DNA of 64,000 nt from Eretmocerus hayati (lineage: Eukaryota; Arthropoda; Insecta; Hymenoptera; Aphelinidae), in NCBI GenBank assembly GCA_029851415.1, contig CM056742.1, forward strand, positions 83,628,748-83,692,747. The letters are read 5' to 3'. Below, piece by piece: positions 51,633 to 61,937 of this stretch. A program made the position numbers and the translations under genes. The notes beneath the pieces were generated by a model that saw only the letters and a list, made by a program, of their open reading frames with translations, searched no databases and had not been told where the DNA came from. Position 1 is the first letter of the stretch, and the number at the start of each line of letters is the position of its first letter.

Positions 51633-53556
51633 CCGTATTTACCCGTGTATGAGACGCACCCATACATAAGACGCACCCCACTTTTTGGGGGGAAAATCGG
51701 GAAATAATAAGAACCTGTAGATAAGACGTACCCATAGATAAGACGCACCCCGGTTTAGTAGGGCTCGGAGTGAAAAATTTCAGATGAAACCGGGCACATG
51801 AAGGACAATAGAGATTCATTCGATATATCACAATGCATCTTTTGTCCACTTTATAACATTCTTTTTTATTCGAAATCAGACTGCAAACCTCTCGAGAGGA
51901 ATCACGGTCAATACTATTACTGCTGAGAGCCAGTCCAATCGATACAAATTATACTAATATCAGATTGTCCAATCGCACAATTGCGTGTTTTATTTTTCAC
52001 CGTAAAAGAATACTTGGTCAATATTGTCCATGTGGGAATATTCACTCGCTATCACCTGAGTCGTCATGGGTCTCGTCGGAGCTGCTTTCTTCTTCCGCCT
52101 CGTTATCAGAGTTTGGTGACTGCCACATGAGATCATCTTCAGAGCCATCAAGATTGTTACTGATGCAACACTTTTTGAATGCATAAATTATAACCTTCTC
52201 GTCGATCGTGTCCCAGGCTCTAGAGATCCAGTCAACGCTTTGCTGCAATGATGGCTTCTTTATTCGACCACTTGGTGTGAACTCATGCTGCGTTGTCGCC
52301 ATGTGATTTGCGTAAAATTGCTTCAAATGTTGTTTGAAAGCTTTGTTTACACTCACATCAAGTGGTTGGAGCACACTTGTTAAGCCGCCTGGAATCACAG
52401 CAAGATCAGTGTTACGCTTGCTTAACAGTTTTTTGACATTATCAGTCACATGACCACGATATGAATCTAGTGTCAACATCGAATTAGGGTCGGAACCAGC
52501 ACCAGGTCTACGTTGCCACACTATCTTGACCCACTCTCCCACTAGAGGACCATTCATCCAACCATTTTCGTCAGCTCGAACAATAATATTGGTAGGAAAA
52601 TTTACACCTTTCGGGAGGGTTTTTCTCCTAAATATAACGAATGGAGATAGTTTGTGTCCATCAGCTGTTACTGCAAGCATTACAGTGCATCTCTGTCTCT
52701 CATTGCCACCTGTCAAGATATTCACACTGTTAGCTCCTTTTTCTGTTACTGTTGTATCGGCAGGCATCTCAAAATAAACTGGGGTTTGATCTGCATTGCC
52801 GTGATATCTAATTTACACTTGCTTTGAATTTCGAATCGGGCACAAGTTCTTTCTTCAGCTTCATTGCTTCAACTTGAAGCATATTCGTCGATACTGCACA
52901 ACCTTTTTCTCGTAGCTCAATGACGTATTGCTTCAATTTCAATTCAAGATCAGGATAGAAAGCTGCTCTTTTTCTGAATGATCTTCGGTATCTAGACGAT
53001 TGAGAGAGCTTCTCTTCTTCATTACGCCACCTCCTGACACAAACTCCAGAAACTTTGTGTATTCTGCCAGCCTCTCGATTTCCAACAGCTTCAGCTTGTC
53101 GCACAACCTTTAGTTTGAAAGCACTTGTATATGAGGTTCTCTTTTTGAACTCTATATTTGTAATCTCGCTCAGCTGTTGAGCTACTGAGATTCGACAGTG
53201 TACTGATGTTATCGAATGTTGATGAAATTTCGAATATCATATTCATTTGCGATGTGGCAATGCTATTATGACGATCACTCAGTTTTCGATGTAATTGAAA
53301 TACGTACACAAAGTCACACAACTGCCCGTACATTCACGCGTGTTTACGATTCTGAACAATTCCAAGAATGCGCAGCTGAGTATGGTGGTATTCTATACAT
53401 TTCTGGTGCATCTTATACACGAGTGCTGCCAACAAATTTCCCGCACAGAAAATATGAAGCACCTATAGATAAGACGCACCCATGGATAAGACGCACCCCT
53501 GTTTTGAAGTGCCCAAAACTGATTTTTTGGTGCGTCTTATACACGGGTAAATACGG
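51633..53556 (-). mobile_element. Nested Tigger/pogo element (1,924 bp)
   Basis: The terminal inverted repeat CCGTATTTACCCGTGTATGA at 51633 matches its reverse complement ending at 53556, with TA at 51631-51632 and 53557-53558. GACGCACC words repeat inside both ends. It carries a broken transposase on the minus strand. It inserted into the right end of the outer pogo-type element. Confidence 0.9.
52042..53240 (-). pseudogene. Tigger/pogo-type transposase (broken)
   Basis: From high to low: the N-terminal helix-turn-helix reads SEIT...FKKRTSYTSAFKLKVVRQ in a frame that joins AEAVGNREAGRIHKVSGVCV (53104-52808). It ends KKELVPDSKFKASVN. The catalytic domain (DDE_1 type) begins HGNADQTPVYFEMP (first Asp) at about 52800 after a frame change. 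It continues with LTLDSYRGHVTDN (second Asp) and LQPLDVSVNKAFK (third Asp) in the 241-codon frame ending at 52042. The usual segment between SFKASVN and NADQTP is missing, so an internal deletion removed the domain linker. The C-terminal tail is acidic and serine-rich. It cannot be functional. Confidence 0.85.
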
Positions 53557-53633
53557 TAGTTATAACCGAATTCTACTGTAGATGTTTTCAATCGAGAAGA
53601 TAATGAGAGTCTCAATATCGAGGAAAATATCCG

Positions 53634-53708
53634 CCCATGTACCGAAGATCGAACTGGGAACCTTCTTCTTGCCGAGAAGATGCTCTCACATCTCAGCTAT
53701 CTGGTGCT
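53634..53708 (-). ncRNA. tRNA-Ala-like sequence, SINE head or pseudo-tRNA
   Basis: On the minus strand a perfect box A TAGCTGAGATG, an anticodon stem TCTTC/GAAGA with loop TCGGCAA, and a box-B-like GTTCGATC are correctly spaced. The T stem is imperfect and the acceptor arms do not pair, so this is a tRNA-derived remnant. Confidence 0.5.
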
Positions 53709-53878
53709 TGACATCACGTATCTATCTCAATCTAATGGTAATGCAAACTGTGATTAGCAAAACAACTCGAAGAGTATTCAAATATCGCCAACAAGTCGAG
53801 AAATTCACAAAAACCAGCTAAATTTCGTGGTCATTATAATTTTCCGTTGATAGATATCCGTGCTGGGTTCTATCCTAA

Positions 53879-53951
53879 GGAGCCGTGCGGAAAAGTTACT
53901 TTTCCGCACAGCCCCACTTTTCCGCACGGCTCGTACTTTTCCGCACGCAAG
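53879..53951. repeat. Hairpin and triple TTTTCCGCAC repeat
   Basis: ACTTTTCCGCAC occurs three times (about 53897, 53920, 53935), and GCCGTGCGGAAAAGT just upstream can pair with the first copy. It lies at the junction into the BEL-3 fragment. Confidence 0.6.
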
Positions 53952-54575
53952 CACAAGAAACTGCTATCTATCATTGCAACCGTTGTCTCACATACCAAGC
54001 AACTATTACTAAGCCGTATCAGTTTATGGCTGATTTGCCTAAAGAGCGTGTCACTCCATCGCGCCCCTTTGCTAAATGCGGTGTGGATTACGCAGGCCCT
54101 TTTCGGCTGTTAGCTTCTCGTTTCCGGGGTCAGAGATCTTTTAACGGCTGCTTCATTATTTTGATTTGCTCAGCCACGAAGGCGATTCATCTAGAAGCAG
54201 CCTCGGATTACACTACTGAAGCTTTTCTAGCTGCATTTGAACGATTCATCTCAAGAAGGGGTCTCTGTTAATTGCTAAGGAGTGATCAAGGTTCAAACCT
54301 CGCTGGAATCGATGCGGAGCTTAGGGAAATATTCACAAAAAACTCCCCTTACTCCAACTTCATTTCCCAGTCCCTTAGTGAATTGGGTACAATGTGGCGT
54401 TTCAATCCACCCGCCGAACCACATTTTGGAGGAATTTGGGAAGCAGGGGTTAAAGCAGTGAAACGTCACCTGAAGTGGGAGAAACCTCGCTCACTTTGGA
54501 GGAATTTTTGACAGTCCTTGACCAATCGAAGCTTGCGTCAATCCAAGACCGCTCATGAGTAATTCTACGAGAAAA
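53950..54575 (+). pseudogene. BEL-3 integrase, zinc domain and catalytic core
   Basis: The frame to 54271 has IYHCNRCLTYQATITKPYQF, FMADLPKERVTPSRPFAKCG and VDYAGPF (first Asp). A TAA at 54269 interrupts it. The next part is LLRSDQGSNLAGIDAEL (second Asp, Q replacing the usual N), then FNPPAEPHFGGIWEAGVKAV with the catalytic Glu. A small insertion or shift follows (KRHLKWEKP). It ends at TLEEFLTVLDQ just before Foldback-4. Confidence 0.8.
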
Positions 54576-54582
54576 CGATGTA

Positions 54583-56095
54583 CGAAAATGGGTCGGATCT
54601 CAGATTCCTTTTTGAGTCAATTTTTCCGATTCTATAGGTCAAAATATGAACATCTGCCACCATGGAAAGAATTGGAATATTTTTTTCGGACCCTGGCGCA
54701 TAAATCAAGATTCGGTTTTAGAATTTTTCTTACGAAATTTTCATAACTTTTTTTCAATAAAATCGTTATAAGTCAGAAACGACTGGGAGTGGAGCAACGG
54801 GGTTCAAAGCATCTGTAAGGTGAGTGGAAAATCTATCAAAAACCACTCCGGAATTTTGGTTCCCGTGTCACTTCTATCATATATGGGTGATTCCGTAAAA
54901 ATCATCTTCGACTCTTCTTTACAAAAAGCTATTTCTTTGGAATATTCAAAAGTACATTTTCCAATGTGAAAAATTGTGTTCTCTTCGAAGAAAATACTTT
55001 CATTCTGCATTCCTGGGTTCTGAAGTGTTTCTAGGGCGTTTCCTGAATTCTAATTTTGAAAAACCTCAATTTCCTGCGCATGCGCGAGATTTGGGAATTC
55101 CGAGACAATTATTTTAAAAAGCTGCGGAAATTTTCTCGAAAATGACCATTCGCCGAAATCAATTTTATCAACTAGAACCGGAGTTGCAGCCTCCGGGAGA
55201 TAGAGGTTACCTTGAGCGAGAACATGAAGACATATATTGAATCGAATAGGGACTTCGCACCAAGCTGCTCTTTTGTACTCGGTGTTAAAAGTCTTTGAAT
55301 TTTTGGTTCAAATCAACGAAATTGAACTCAGCAGGGGATCAATTTCGAGAAAATTTTCTCAGCTTTTCAAAAAAATCAGTTTTGGAATCCCCAAATCTCG
55401 CGCATGCACGGAAAATTGAGGTTTTTTGACATCGGAATTCGAAAAACGCCCAAGAAACACGTTAGAACCCAGAACTGCAGGGGAAAAGTTTTTTTTCGAA
55501 AAAACACAACTTCTTACATTGGAAAATGTACTTTCGAGTATTCCAAAAAAGTAGCTTCTTGAGAGAAAGAGTCGAAGATGATTTTCGCGGAATCACCCAT
55601 ATATAATCGAGGTGACATGGAAACCAAAATTTCGGAGTGATTTTTGATAGATTTTTTACTCACCTTTTAGATGTTTTGAACCCCGTTGCTGTACTTGGAG
55701 TCGTCTCTGAGTTAAAACGATTTTATTGAAAAAAAGTTACGAGAATTTTGTAGAAAAAATTTTTCATCATTCTAACCTAAAATGGCCGCATTCGATTGCG
55801 GTATTAGGGTTCTCATGATGGAAAATCGTTATTGCTCTGTGCTTGCAGGCCCATTTCGGGCGCGGAGGACTTGTTCCCCTCGCTTCGCTCGGGAAAGAAA
55901 CTGTCCTAGCGCCCGGACGGGGCGAACGCGCTCAGGGCAATAATGGACTATTGAAACCGAAGCTTGATTTATGCGCCAGGGTCCGGGAAAAATTTTCCAA
56001 TTTTTTTATGGTGGCAGATATTCATATTTCGACCTATAGAATCAAAAAAATTGACTCAAAAAGGAATCTGAGACCCGACCCATTTTTTTAATATC
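54583..56095. mobile_element. Foldback-4: palindromic element with one asymmetric arm
   Basis: ATGGGTCGGATCTCAGATTC near 54588 recurs as its reverse complement ending near 56084, and pairing continues inward to about 55200. The right arm has about 190 additional bases (about 55765-55955), GC-rich in part (CCCTCGCTTCGCTCGGG), absent from the left arm. No coding capacity. It interrupts BEL-3 integrase. Confidence 0.8.
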
Positions 56096-56099
56096 GTTC

Positions 56100-56572
56100 T
56101 CTCGTGGAATTACTCTCATGCCTTAAAGTGATGATCCTACAGATCTAGCAGTGCTCACGCCGGCGCATTTTCTCATTGGGGAACCAGCCCTCTTGCTCCT
56201 AGAGAACAGGATTACCGATGACGGGATATCACCTCTACGACGCTGGAAGTTTTCCTCGGAATGGTCCAACAGTTGTGGGAAAGTTGGTCCCACCAACACT
56301 TGCAGACGCTCCATAAGCGAAATGAATGGACCGTTGCTCAACATAATTTCGCCGTAGGTGACATGGTTTTGGTCAGGAACGAGATCACACCTCCAGCGAG
56401 ATGGCCTTTGGCTCGTATTATCAAGACCTTCCCTGGTCAAGATGGCAAGGTTCAATTTGTGCAGGTTCGCACAGCTTCAACTACCCTGGACCGCTCGGTC
56501 GTAGAGCTTATCAAGCTTTTCCAACTGTCAGAAGAAGACGAGTGGACTGTGTTCCAAGGTGTTCGAAAGTGA
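56100..56572 (+). pseudogene. BEL-3 integrase C-terminal region
   Basis: After Foldback-4 the translation gives DDPTDLAVLTPAHFLIGEPA. After a frameshift near 56255 it gives the frame 56261-56572: QLWESWSHQHLQTLHKRNEW, GDMVLVRNEITPPARWPLAR, FPGQDGKVQFVQVRTAS. This is the BEL integrase C-terminus up to its natural stop. Confidence 0.85.
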
Positions 56573-57221
56573 AATGTATGGATGATTGAATTTCAATTGA
56601 TAGGCTCTCGCCAGTAGCATTCAGTGTTCCTATCTCGTCCAGGTAAAACTTTTTGGCGGAGAGCGTGCGCAGTTGCGCGAGTCGCTCATTGGCTCTCTAT
56701 AAGCGCGCTGTTCAAAGGCCGCGCTGGCGTGCGTCGCCTATACGGAGGCTTGCCGACTTTTAACTGTGATTTCCAGGACTTAAAAAATGTTATGAAAATA
56801 ATGCAAAACATCATTATCGATGTATTTTTTCACGCAAATCACGAATTCGTCGAATATTCTTGTGTACGGATCGATGTACGCCCGCAGATTGCCAATTTTA
56901 GGGAAGAATACATTGTAAATTAATTTTATAAACAAATTGATGGATACTGCAGCTGAATATTACGGTACGTTTGATCATGCGTCTAATTCTTCAAAGTAGA
57001 ATTTGCAGAATTTTTTTTTTTCACAAAAATTCATCATCAACAAGAATCATCCAAAATGTTATATTGCGAGCCTCCCAATAATAAATTCTCATTCATCATC
57101 CTCGAAAATTGAGGAATGTATGAAGCAATGAATTTGGATAGTGATAAACCCATAACAACAATGCTGAAACCCAAGCCCCCGCAAGGGCCCGACAAACATG
57201 TGCAACTTTTAGTCAACGCTG
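56573..57221 (+). other. Possible BEL-3 3' end, otherwise unassigned
   Basis: A TATAAGC box at about 56697 in a GC-richer stretch could belong to an LTR following the integrase stop. No second copy exists in the window. The rest is AT-rich and unrecognised. Confidence 0.3.
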
Positions 57222-57298
57222 TGTAACCAGCTCAGTGGTCGAGTGGTACGCGCTCCGCCTGCGACGCGGGAGGTAAGGGTTCAAATCCCGTCATGGAT
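57222..57298 (+). ncRNA. tRNA-Arg-like sequence, SINE head or pseudo-tRNA
   Basis: Perfect box A TGGTCGAGTGG and box B GGGTTCAAATCCC, with an anticodon stem CCGC/GCGG and loop CTGCGAC (GCG, arginine). The T stem is mostly paired, but the 5' and 3' acceptor strands do not pair. It may be a SINE head or pseudogene; a functional tRNA is unlikely. Confidence 0.55.
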
Positions 57299-57504
57299 GT
57301 TTTTCTTTCTCACCTTAAACTTTTTTTTCCTCGCATATTTTAAATCACTTTCAATTTTTCTACCTCTTTTTCAATAACGTTTGTCATTGTTAATAAAAAA
57401 TTTTGACAAAAGTTGAAAGTTTGAAATTTTTATGATGAAGTTAATATTCATTACAGATCAATATTGTTGTAGGTTTTACTAGGCGTTTTATTCCCCATGA
57501 GTAG
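57299..57504. other. AT-rich stretch downstream of the tRNA-like sequence
   Basis: T-rich runs follow the tRNA-like body (TTTTTCTTTCT), which could be a polymerase III stop or a SINE tail. Nothing else is recognised. Confidence 0.35.
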
Positions 57505-57850
57505 ATAGGACAAACCTACTACCAGCCCGATTGGCACTAGGTTCTACCCCCACTACAGAGAGCTTGCAAGCTCACCCAGAAGAAGACTATCCTAGACATC
57601 ATCTTCGGCTACCTGGCTTTAACCTTGAGATAAGATAGGTCAAAGCCGCCCCGATTTTCACTAGGTTCTACCTCCACTACAGAGAGCTTGCAGGCTCTCC
57701 CAGAAGAAGACCATCCTAGACATCGTCTTCGGCTACCTGGTTTTAACCTTAAGAAATTTTCAAGGACAAAGCCACTACCCCCACTACACAGAGGTTGCAA
57801 GCTCTCCCAGATGATCATCTTCGACTACCTGACTTGAAAAGTCCAAGGTT
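57505..57850. repeat. Tandem repeat, about three copies of 112-124 bp
   Basis: The order CTAGGTTCTACC-CCACTACAGAG, GCTTGCAAGCTC, CCCAGAAGAAGAC, CATC-TCTTCGGCTACCTGG recurs from 57536, 57660 and 57772. The third copy is shortened. Confidence 0.8.
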
Positions 57851-58019
57851 AAGCCCCTTTCCTGGTCACATTTTTTATTAGATCACAATATTGACTGAAA
57901 TTCGGTAAACGTATATTTACATCTCACCGACACGCAAGCTGGTTGGCTCTGGTGCTTCTGTGTAAGTTATATCAGTGCGCGCAGAGAACCGGATTTTCTT
58001 TGGCCGGTTTAGTGCGTGT

Positions 58020-58430
58020 TAATTGCAGATTGCGCGCGCGATCAGCGCGCGGTCTCGATTAGCAAACGGTGAATGCACTGTGCGATCTTCACCTCTGTAT
58101 GCACACGGAGATTCGTTTTCTCGAGATGTGAATGGAGATTTGTTACGATACACGCGCGCGATTAGCGCGCAGTCTTACTTATTGCTGCGCGATCTTTTTT
58201 CTCACTTCATGCAGCGGTCAATGCAAACGATGTTCACCTTTGAATGCACTTGACATTGGATCATTTGCATCTGATTTTACTTAAGAGTCAAGTAATTATA
58301 GATTATTGCTGCGCAATCTTTTTTTCTTACTTCATGCAGCGGTCAATGCAAACGATGTTCACCTTTGAATGCACTTGATATTGAATCATTTGCATCTGGT
58401 TTAACTTAAGAGTTAAGTAGTTATAGATTT
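58020..58430. repeat. Tandem repeat with GCGCGC hairpins next to the polymerase cluster
   Basis: Two direct copies of about 123 bp (from TTGCTGCGC-ATC near 58181 and 58304, through TCATGCAGCGGTCAATGC to AATTATAGATT) are almost identical. They are preceded by GCGCGCGATCAGCGCGCG (58032) and GCGCGCGATTAGCGCGC (58154) hairpins. The array lies right after the last minus-strand gene of the polymerase cluster and could be a terminal or origin repeat. Confidence 0.65.
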
Positions 58431-58453
58431 TCCATAACTTTTGAATGTCTTTT

Positions 58454-58855
58454 TCAGTTCTCCTTGTAGCAATAGTCTGCCAATCCTTTGATTTTGTCTA
58501 AGAGGCTACTCCATATTCCGAAGTTGATTGTGAAACCTTTGTCCCCAGATCTGATAGATACTTCAAATTTTTTTCTGTCAGATATTGTACGAATTTCTAA
58601 CTCGTTCTGGAGACAATATATATAATCCTTCGCTCCATCCATCTCATCCAGGCTGTAATAAGAATCAAAAGCATGTGAGAAAATGTTTATAAACATCAAA
58701 TTGCAACATCAAAATTGCAAACAGTGATTCTTACCATGGTCTCACCACTCGGATAGTGATCTCACAGTCCTCTACATCTTGATCATCCAAGAAAACATCA
58801 AGTTTCCTCTCAACTTGTCCTGTTCCCTTTTTCTGCATTCCACAGAGTACCCTAA

Positions 58856-58905
<50 letters not shown>

Positions 58906-59552
58906 ATTATTTCAATCAAAGGAGCTTCGGTATTTAGGGTACTCTGATCTGATTCAGTTTTTGGTAGGCTCGTATTCATAGATGCACATGTAGTTAAAGG
59001 TTCTGGGGCTCCAGTAGTTGGTGTATCTGATACAGTTTTTGGTGAGTCAAGATTGATAGATACAGTTGTAGTTGAGGGTTCTAGGGCTTCAGTATTTAGT
59101 GCAGTCAGATCTGATTCAGCTTTTGAAGGGGTCAGATTCATAGATAAAGGTTCTGGGGCTTCAGTAGTTGATATATCTGATTCAGTTTCTGGTGGGTTCA
59201 GATTGGTAGATACACTTGTAGTTAAAGGTTCTAGAGCTTCAGTATTTGATATAGTCAGATCTGATTCAGCTTTTGAAGGGCTTAGATTTATAGATGCACT
59301 TGTAGTTGTAGGTTCTGAGGCTTCAGTATTTGTTTGATCTGATTCACATTTTAGTGCAGAGTGGTTGATAGCAAATGGTAATAAAGTTCTGAAACGGATT
59401 AAATGGCGGTGCCAACTTTTTAAAATTTTTAGCATTTTTGTTGGTATAAGAAAACTTGAAAAAAAAACTCACCGCTCATCCAGTTCGGCTCGAGTACTCG
59501 TTTTTGGTGAAATCATCCTATCTATCAGCATTGACATTCTATGAACGTCCAT
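58454..59552 (-). CDS. Spliced acidic repeat protein next to polymerase B (gene B)
   Basis: I join three minus-strand exons: 59552-59473, 59388-58735 and 58652-58454. The introns are 84 nt (GTGAGT...TTTCAG) and 82 nt (GTAAGA...ATTACAG), and both joins keep the frame, giving about 310 aa. After a short N-terminus comes a Ser/Thr-rich region of five or six degenerate repeats of about 20-40 residues (SKAESDLT, NTEALEPLTTS). A run of about 16 Asp follows, then VRVLCGMQKKGTGQVERKLD, and a C-terminal domain (YIYCLQNELEIRTISDRKKF, GFTINFGIWSSLLDKIKGLA). The last part weakly recalls PC4-type single-strand-binding folds; this is not secure. The start ATG overlaps the end of gene A in another frame. 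Confidence 0.55.
58856..58905. repeat. (ATC)n microsatellite encoding poly-Asp
   Basis: About 16 ATC triplets on the plus strand read as GAT on the coding strand of gene B. Confidence 0.95.
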
Positions 59553-59994
59553 TGGAAGATGACTCGGTAGTTGCTCTGCTGGTGGATGTTGTAGATTCTG
59601 CCTGGCTTTCTCCTCCTGCTGTTCCTGAATTTCCAATGTCATCGTCTTGCTCGTCCTCATCTTCACTTTCGGATTCCTCGTCAAGCGAAGAATAGAACTT
59701 TAGATGATGGTATTTCCCAGTTTCCACAGCGCGGCAATACAATTTATCCTTTTGGTTGAATTTCTTCAACCAAAATCCTCGTTTCCTGAGGATGAGCTGC
59801 AATGTCGGCTTCGGCACGTAGACGAGAATATTTTTGTTCCTCTCGTTAATGAGAATTAATGAACACGCTTCTCCGTATTCAGTATTCCTAATCGACGCGC
59901 TTTTGATTTTATATCGACGCGATGACAACAAATTGCGAACTCGAACTAACGGAGGATATTTTCCTGATCTGTTCAATGCAGTGAGTGGCGACAT
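59539..59994 (-). CDS. Basic domain with acidic tail, polymerase-linked (gene A)
   Basis: The ATG at 59994 gives 151 aa. Residues 12-100 form a basic, beta-rich domain (YPPLVRVRNLLSSRRYKIKS, EYGEACSLILI, NILVYVPK) that resembles small proteins encoded beside type-B polymerase genes in insect elements. The pattern suggests an OB-like, single-strand DNA-binding role. Residues 101-151 are a very acidic then Ser/Thr-rich tail (DEESESEDEDEQDDD), as in many ssDNA-binding proteins. The frame is intact, although the neighbouring polymerase is broken. It diverges from the polymerase gene. Function is inferred from pattern and context, not homology I can verify. Confidence 0.6.
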   Translation of the reverse strand: MSPLTALNRSGKYPPLVRVRNLLSSRRYKIKSASIRNTEYGEACSLILINERNKNILVYVPKPTLQLILRKRGFWLKKFNQKDKLYCRAVETGKYHHLKFYSSLDEESESEDEDEQDDDIGNSGTAGGESQAESTTSTSRATTESSSNGRS

Positions 59995-60132
59995 ACTTAG
60001 TTAGCTTGCTTTATATGCCTGCATTTATAACGAATCGAAGAGAAGGAGTGACGATGATTCAAGTTGATGATATAATGAATCGCGCTGAAGTATAAAATCG
60101 TGGCTTCTTTAGCGCGGAAGCTACTCGAGGTC
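59995..60132. promoter_or_regulatory. Bidirectional promoter of the polymerase cluster
   Basis: In the 138 bp between the two start codons there is TATAAAA at 60091-60097 for the polymerase side. For gene A there are TATAAA boxes on the minus strand (plus-strand 60010-60015 and 60024-60029). Such tight divergent TATA promoters are usual in DNA viruses. Confidence 0.6.
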
Positions 60133-61677
60133 ATGGTAAACATGCTGCAACCCATCGAGGAAGAGAGAGAGAATCTCTTGCAGATTTTCAATTTGCTGAG
60201 AGAGGAAGACGTGAGTAAAGAAAATTTGAAACGCATTTTGAGATTTAAAAAGGATTACAAAAAGCTCATGCGTCGCATATCTCATATTTCTAAAATGCAT
60301 TTAACGAATGAGATAAAGTTGACTACTGGACGTAAAGCGCGACTCGAGACATTGTATAATGAATCCAAATCTAAATATATCATTCCTCAGAATATGTATG
60401 GATCTGCTAGCAATAAAAATATAGGGGATGTTTCATTCTATACAGGACCTAGTGCTTTCAAAAATCGTATTGTCTCAGGAATCTGTGGCAATATCAACTG
60501 CTATGATGTGACTACTTTTTGCACTTTAGCTAAACCTTTAATAATCAGATTTCTAAGACCATTGATTAAGAAATTCAAAACTGCTGAAGTTTGTCTTATA
60601 TTTTCTGCATATTTTGATTTGGGTGAGGAATCATCGATAATCAAACACTTTCAAACTCGTTACGAGACTCTAATGAAATCATCTCGATTGAATCGTTAAT
60701 TTGATGAATCTATAATATTTATCAATGATGAATTATCGAGTTTTGAAGATTGTGGTTCCGGTTATTCATTATCAGAAATTCTTTCTCTAAAAATTACCGT
60801 AGCGGAATCAAAGACGATTAGTGCTTCAAAATATGTGAAATTACCTGATTGGATTGAAAAGAAGAAAGCGACTATAAATGTGAAGAATGATGGAAGAAAT
60901 GATTGTTTCTATTGGTCAATTTTAGTTGCGATCCATTCAGTTAAAGCTCAATCTCATCATTCTAATGAAATGTCTGCTTATCCGCACTATAAAAAATATT
61001 TGAAGATCGATGCCGCAGATTTTCCCATGAAACTAAGAAGAATCGCACGATTCGAGAAGGTGAATCGTTTGTCAATCAATTGTTATGGAGTAGATTTAAA
61101 AAAAAAAAATTTTATCCATTATACTTAACCTCTGAGGAAATGCCTATTCACGTGAATCTTTTACTTTTTGAATCTGATGGAGAGTATCATTATTGTTACA
61201 TATCCAATTTATCGAGACTTGTAAGCTCCCAAGTTAGTAAACATAGACATAGGATATTTTTATGAAATCGATGTTTACATGTTTCTCATTCAGAAGATAA
61301 ACTTGAATGTCATCGCGAGTATTGCAGAACGTTTGACTGTACTATGCAACTACCTTCAGAAGATGACAATATCTTGAAATTTAAAGATTTTTACAAGAAA
61401 GAGTTCTTACCATCCACTGTCTATGGAGATTTTGAAAGCATATTGCAAAATGTTGACAAGGATCCTTTCAGAGCAACAGATCAAGAGAAAAAACTTCGTC
61501 GCTCTAAAGTTATCCAAAATGCCTTTCAAAAACACGTACCATTCTCTCTCGGCATGTATTTTCATTGTGACCATGATGCTAGCAAATGTTTTTACGAGCT
61601 TTTTCAGGGCAAGGACTGTGCTGAAAAATTTGTCATTCGCCTTGGAGAAATCGCAAAAACTGTGCAAGAGGGACATA

Positions 61678-61679
<2 letters not shown>

Positions 61680-61709
<30 letters not shown>
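61680..61709. repeat. (TA)n microsatellite inside the polymerase pseudogene
   Basis: Fifteen TA units replace coding sequence after GHRI and are followed by a stop. Confidence 0.95.
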
Positions 61710-61712
<3 letters not shown>

Positions 61713-61878
61713 AAACCCATTTCTGTCAACTCATTTCATTAATCTAAGGAGTTGGAAAACATTGTTCCCTTAACACTTAGTTATGAGGATGAATTACTGA
61801 TTCAAATCTCAGAGAACTGTGCAATTTGCGAGCAGCTTCTAGGAAAAGATCGTGTCTTGGACCATTGTCATTTCACAG

Positions 61879-61937
61879 GTAATGCATACGTTATGTTCCT
61901 ATGATTCATGACTAACTAGGTTTTTTTCTCATTCAAG
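61879..61937 (+). other. 59-nt intron in the polymerase gene
   Basis: GTAATG donor, a CTAAC branch-like word at 61912-61916, a T-rich tract and an AAG acceptor. Removing it restores HFTG-RFRG, the conserved HNH spacing, in frame. Confidence 0.75.

Larger units (their letters stand above)
50947..53578. mobile_element. Outer pogo/Tigger-type element with a nested Tigger
   Basis: CAGTAGAATTCAGTTATAAC at 50947 is matched by the reverse complement of GTTATAACCGAATTCTACTG ending at 53578. TA flanks both ends (50945-50946 and 53579-53580). Without the nested copy it is about 706 bp and non-coding, with internal GGTTATAACGAG words repeating the terminus near 51054 and 51578. Tc1/mariner-superfamily elements insert at TA. 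Confidence 0.85.
53885..56572 (+). mobile_element. BEL-3: BEL/Pao integrase fragment split by Foldback-4
   Basis: Integrase sequence occupies 53950-54575 and resumes at about 56100-56572. Nothing upstream of integrase is found. It ends at the integrase C-terminus, and the following 56573-57000 may be its 3' LTR. It is related to but distinct from BEL-1 and BEL-2. Confidence 0.8.
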
